Position numbers and translations under genes: made by a program. Source: an uncultured Owenweeksia sp. (GTDB lineage: Bacteria > Bacteroidota > Bacteroidia > Flavobacteriales > Schleiferiaceae). From it: 64,000 bases of DNA. Shown piece by piece: positions 60,766 to 64,000 of this stretch. The notes beneath the pieces were generated by a model. The model was not told the DNA's origin and did no database searches. It saw only the letters and a list, made by a program, of their open reading frames with translations. Location: positions 62,001-126,000 of the forward strand of contig CAKZRR010000043.1 in the NCBI GenBank assembly GCA_937146805.1. The letters are read 5' to 3'. Within the stretch, counting starts at the first letter, position 1, and every line of letters begins with the position of its first letter.

Positions 60766-62073
60766 TTGGGAACCTTTCAAATTACCGGAGGCAAAAAACT
60801 AAAGGGCGATTTAACGCCTCAAGGAGCCAAAAACGAAGCATTACAAGTAATCTGTGCCGTTTTACTAACTCCCGAAAAAGTAACCATCAGCAACATTCCT
60901 GATATTAGAGATGTAAACAAGCTGATTGACATACTGGCCGATTTAGGTGTAAGTATCTCAAAGCAAGGTCCCGAAACCTATACTTTTCAAGCGGATAATG
61001 TAAACCTTGATTACCTGCAATCGGAAGAGTTTAAGCAAAAAGGAGGTTCTTTAAGAGGATCTATTATGATTGTAGGCCCCTTATTGGCTCGCTTTGGCAA
61101 AGGCTATATTCCCAAACCAGGGGGCGATAAAATTGGCAGACGCAGACTGGACACCCACTTTATTGGCTTTCAAAAGCTTGGCGCAAAGTTTAGATACAAT
61201 AGCGAAGAATCCTTTTATGGCGTAGAAGCCAAAGAGCTCAAAGGAACCGATATGCTTTTGGACGAAGCCTCGGTAACAGGGACGGCTAATATTGTAATGG
61301 CTGCTGTTTTAGCCAAAGGCACTACTACTATTTACAATGCAGCTTGCGAACCCTACTTGCAGCAATTATGTAAAATGTTGGTACGTATGGGTGCCAACAT
61401 TGGGGGCATTGGCTCAAACTTACTTACCATAAATGGTGTTACCGAGCTGGGTGGTTGCGATCATAGGCTATTGCCGGATATGATTGAGATTGGCAGTTGG
61501 ATTGGCTTGGCAGCGATGACCGGTTCGGAGATCACCATTAAAAATGTAAGCTGGCCCGACCTTGGCGTAATCCCTTCCGTTTTTAGAAAGCTTGGAATTA
61601 AGCTGGAGCAAAAAGGCGATGATATATTTATCCCCGAGCAAGACAAATACGAAGTTGAGAATTACATTGATGGTTCTATTATTACTATTTCGGATGCTCC
61701 CTGGCCTGGCTTTACGCCTGATTTATTGAGTATTATTTTAGTGATTGCCACGCAAGCGAAAGGAACAATACTGGTGCATCAAAAAATGTTTGAGAGCCGC
61801 CTGTTTTTTGTAGATAAGCTAATTGATATGGGCGCTCAAATTATTTTATGTGACCCGCACCGTGCCACCGTGGTAGGCTTAAATAAACAGGCTCCGCTTA
61901 GAGCCACTACTATGACCAGTCCTGACATTAGAGCGGGTATATCCTTATTGATTGCTGCTATGAGCGCAGAGGGTGTTAGTACCATTCATAATATTGAACA
62001 AATTGACCGTGGCTATCAAAATATTGACACAAGATTACGTGCAATAGGGGCTGAAATTGTGAGATTAGATTAA
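60766..62073 (+). CDS. murA: UDP-N-acetylglucosamine 1-carboxyvinyltransferase
   Basis: MurA adds enolpyruvate to UDP-GlcNAc, the first committed step of peptidoglycan synthesis. The 435-aa protein has GAKNEALQVICAVLL near residue 20, GSLRGSIMIVGPLLARFG, GTANIVMAAVLAKG and DIRAGISLLIAAM. The fosfomycin-target loop reads PKPGGDKIGRRRLD, with Asp121 in place of the usual Cys (E. coli Cys115). The start is TTG at 60766 (MGTFQITGGKKLKG), after DUF4290. Confidence 0.96.
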   Translation: MGTFQITGGKKLKGDLTPQGAKNEALQVICAVLLTPEKVTISNIPDIRDVNKLIDILADLGVSISKQGPETYTFQADNVNLDYLQSEEFKQKGGSLRGSIMIVGPLLARFGKGYIPKPGGDKIGRRRLDTHFIGFQKLGAKFRYNSEESFYGVEAKELKGTDMLLDEASVTGTANIVMAAVLAKGTTTIYNAACEPYLQQLCKMLVRMGANIGGIGSNLLTINGVTELGGCDHRLLPDMIEIGSWIGLAAMTGSEITIKNVSWPDLGVIPSVFRKLGIKLEQKGDDIFIPEQDKYEVENYIDGSIITISDAPWPGFTPDLLSIILVIATQAKGTILVHQKMFESRLFFVDKLIDMGAQIILCDPHRATVVGLNKQAPLRATTMTSPDIRAGISLLIAAMSAEGVSTIHNIEQIDRGYQNIDTRLRAIGAEIVRLD

Positions 62074-62184
62074 ATTTACAGCTGCGATAGCCACTCCAAA
62101 CTATACTCTTTTTGGCACAATTGTCGCAATAATGGCTCTACTTTAGAACATTATAGTAGTTATGAATCTTAAAGAACATATATC

Positions 62185-62754
62185 ATGAAAACGAAAAAAA
62201 TCGCCAAAAAACCAACTATACTTATTTTAATAGCCGCTATTTGCTTTGTAGGTTTAGGATTTGTGGAAGATTACAGCCACAGTCCTTCAGAAGAAAATAG
62301 TCAAGGTTCACCAATTACAATAGGCCAAACCGCCCCCGAACTTAGTTTTGAAGATCCTGAAGGAAACATTAGAAACCTTAGCGATTTAAAAGGTAAAGTG
62401 GTACTAATTGACTTTTGGGCCAGCTGGTGTCGCCCATGTCGTGCCGCAAACCCACACGTGGTAAATACGTACAACAAATACAAGGATGTAAAGTTTAAAA
62501 GCGGCAAAGGCTTTGAGGTATTTAGTGTTTCGCTTGACCAAGCTAAAAGCAGCTGGGTAGCCGCCATTAAAAAGGACGGCCTTGTTTGGGAAAACCACGT
62601 AAGCGATCTAAAAGCTTGGAAATCGGCTGGTGCCGCTACCTACAACGTTAATTCTATCCCCGCCACATTTTTGTTAGATGGAGACGGAGTCATCATTGCC
62701 AAAAACTTAAATGGTGCTAGGCTAGATGCTGCACTCGAAAAAATGAGGAAATAA
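62185..62754 (+). CDS. TlpA-like thioredoxin-domain protein
   Basis: The 189-aa protein has an N-terminal hydrophobic signal or anchor and an AhpC-TSA/TlpA thioredoxin fold with the redox motif WASWCRPCR near residues 74-82. TlpA-type proteins reduce disulfides or assist cytochrome maturation in the periplasm. The protein follows murA by 111 bases and ends at a strong terminator. Confidence 0.9.
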   Translation: MKTKKIAKKPTILILIAAICFVGLGFVEDYSHSPSEENSQGSPITIGQTAPELSFEDPEGNIRNLSDLKGKVVLIDFWASWCRPCRAANPHVVNTYNKYKDVKFKSGKGFEVFSVSLDQAKSSWVAAIKKDGLVWENHVSDLKAWKSAGAATYNVNSIPATFLLDGDGVIIAKNLNGARLDAALEKMRK

Positions 62755-62785
62755 ATCTCTAATTATAGAAACGTTTTTTTTTGGA

Positions 62786-62818
62786 GGCTCAGCACTTTTA
62801 ATGCTGGGCCTTTTTTTT
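62786..62818 (+). terminator. Intrinsic terminator after the TlpA-like gene
   Basis: GGCTCAGCA (62786-62794) pairs with TGCTGGGCC (62802-62810; one G-U pair) and is followed by eight T. Confidence 0.92.
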
Positions 62819-63120
62819 ATTCCACCTAAGCCATATTTGGATAAGTGTGGTTGTTTTTCACAACAACACTATCGTTTAAGAATTTTCCTCTGCAATATCT
62901 GAAAGGTAAATCTTTTAAAAGAAGGTAAGACCCGTATTGTAAATAAGGAATCACTGTCCTATCGTATGCTAATACACACACAAACAATTCATTAAACCAA
63001 CCTCCTAACCCTGGTTATCATCAAAAATATTATTAACACTATCCTTTAATATGTCTTATTAAGGTAGTACTATTGCGTCTATTTTCTATTATTTTATTAA
63101 CTAATCTCCATTTTCAAAAA
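62819..63120. other. Intergenic region before the GEVED protein
   Basis: About 300 bases hold no ORF or RNA-like fold that I recognise. A weak -7-like TACTATTG near 63066-63075 is the only promoter hint for the gene at 63121. Confidence 0.3.
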
Positions 63121-64000
63121 ATGAGAAAAATTTTACTACTGTGTTTGAGTATTTTCCTTTACGTAGGAAGTATCAATGCGCAAACCTATTGTGCCCCAAT
63201 TTATACCTCGGGCTGTACTGTAGGTGATGATTTGGACGGCATTACACTAGCCTCCTTTAAGGACAGCCTTACAGGTTGTGCCGCAACTGCCAACTACGAA
63301 GATTTTACATCATCCGTAATTGACCTTACCATTTCAAATACTATTTACTATCCATTTGAGGCTCGAACAAACTATGGCCCCGTAAGTGAATATGTAGGTG
63401 TTTGGATTGATTTTAATGATGATTTTGACTTTGCCGATGCAGGTGAATTTGTGATTGCTGGAAACGCAGCTTTTGGTGCTGCTGCCGGATATCAGGATTC
63501 GTTGTTAATTCCTAGTGGAACGCCAGTAGGCTTGCACCGTATGCGTGTAAGAGTTCAGTGGAACTCAGCAATGGATTCTACACAGTACTGTTCATCTATG
63601 TCTTATGGTGAAGTACATGATTACACGGTAAACATTAAACCCAATATTATTGGAGGTTGTAATCAGTTTTCCAATTTTGCGGTAGATAGCGTTTCAGCTA
63701 CAGGTGCAAAATTTAACTGGACTGCAGGAACGGGAAATACAGGTTACTACATGGAGTACGGCCCTCTAGGTTTCACCCCTGGTACGGGTACTAAAGTTAC
63801 AGGAACGTATCCTGCCTCTCAACCACCTTTGGTTGTTTCGGGTTTAAGCCCAGTTACCACTTACGATTATTATTTTGGTGAGATTTGTAATCTCGGAGCT
63901 GATTCTGCTCGATTTGCAACAAGTAACCAAATTACTACTGATGTTACTTGTCCTCAACCTTATGCCGTTGTAGATTCAGGAACTACCGCTACTACAGCTA
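63121..64000 (+). CDS. Secreted GEVED/fibronectin-type protein, 3' end cut off
   Basis: A signal peptide (ending SINAQ) starts the open frame, which runs to the window edge (about 293 codons). Residues about 55-175 fit a GEVED domain ('YVGVWIDFNDDFDF', 'AGEFVI', 'YGEVHDYTV'). A fibronectin type III-like domain begins near residue 180 (FAVDSVSATGAKFNWTAGTG). Such proteins in Bacteroidota are usually T9SS cargo, often adhesins or hydrolases, but the C-terminus is outside the window. Confidence 0.85.
   Translation, partial: MRKILLLCLSIFLYVGSINAQTYCAPIYTSGCTVGDDLDGITLASFKDSLTGCAATANYEDFTSSVIDLTISNTIYYPFEARTNYGPVSEYVGVWIDFNDDFDFADAGEFVIAGNAAFGAAAGYQDSLLIPSGTPVGLHRMRVRVQWNSAMDSTQYCSSMSYGEVHDYTVNIKPNIIGGCNQFSNFAVDSVSATGAKFNWTAGTGNTGYYMEYGPLGFTPGTGTKVTGTYPASQPPLVVSGLSPVTTYDYYFGEICNLGADSARFATSNQITTDVTCPQPYAVVDSGTTATTA

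Overview
The window is core genome of a member of the Bacteroidota, most likely a marine-type Flavobacteriales. The evidence is moderate-to-low GC, Bacteroidota promoters (TTTG or TTG, about 20 bases, TAnnTTTG), sparse Shine-Dalgarno sequences, a Bacteroidota-type DnaK signature (GGGTHDVS), an Lgt with a periplasmic insertion, DUF6702, DUF4290, GEVED and type IX secretion (T9SS) C-terminal sorting domains, and contiguous str-S10-spc-alpha operons that lack tuf, adk and map. I see no phage, transposon, CRISPR array, integron or tRNA/rRNA gene.

Layout. Bases 1-7.2 kb hold envelope genes: a truncated BNR/Asp-box protein, a tiny secreted peptide coupled to a lipoprotein, a DUF6702/HupE/M1-peptidase cluster, an NlpC/P60 lipoprotein and a lipoprotein with a second copy at 17.5 kb. 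Bases 7.2-19.1 kb mix chaperones (dnaK, hsp20, FKBP isomerase), panB, an RNA pseudouridine synthase, priA, an ArsC/Spx-like protein and a small self-contained winged-helix/membrane-protein operon with a perfect 20-bp palindrome in its promoter. Bases 19.1-28.6 kb hold DUF192-lgt, a TPR protein, a zinc-ribbon-family protein without cysteines next to a Nif3-like protein, rpsA, an acyltransferase and a BASS transporter. An apparently unassigned small RNA gene lies at about 28.65-28.77 kb. Bases 29-35 kb hold a 2-oxoglutarate oxygenase, a SUI1-like factor, a polyphosphate operon (SixA-like phosphatase, ppk1, Ppx/GppA) and mltG.

From 55.8 kb down to 35.0 kb on the minus strand runs one block of translation genes (rpsL to rplQ, with fusA, secY, infA and rpoA), followed after a terminator by carA-eno-gltA. 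Bases 56-64 kb hold a T9SS cargo protein, pcrA, a DUF4290 gene, murA (with Asp in place of the fosfomycin-target Cys), a TlpA-like thioredoxin and the start of a GEVED-domain secreted protein.

The most interesting items are the orphan small RNA with its own promoter and terminator, the palindromic operator/promoter at 19.1 kb, a CTGACAG element shared by the dnaK and hsp20 upstream regions at matching distances, the MurA Cys-to-Asp substitution, the mitochondrial-type citrate synthase, and the two diverged lipoprotein paralogues. Motif and family calls come from reading the sequence without database searches.
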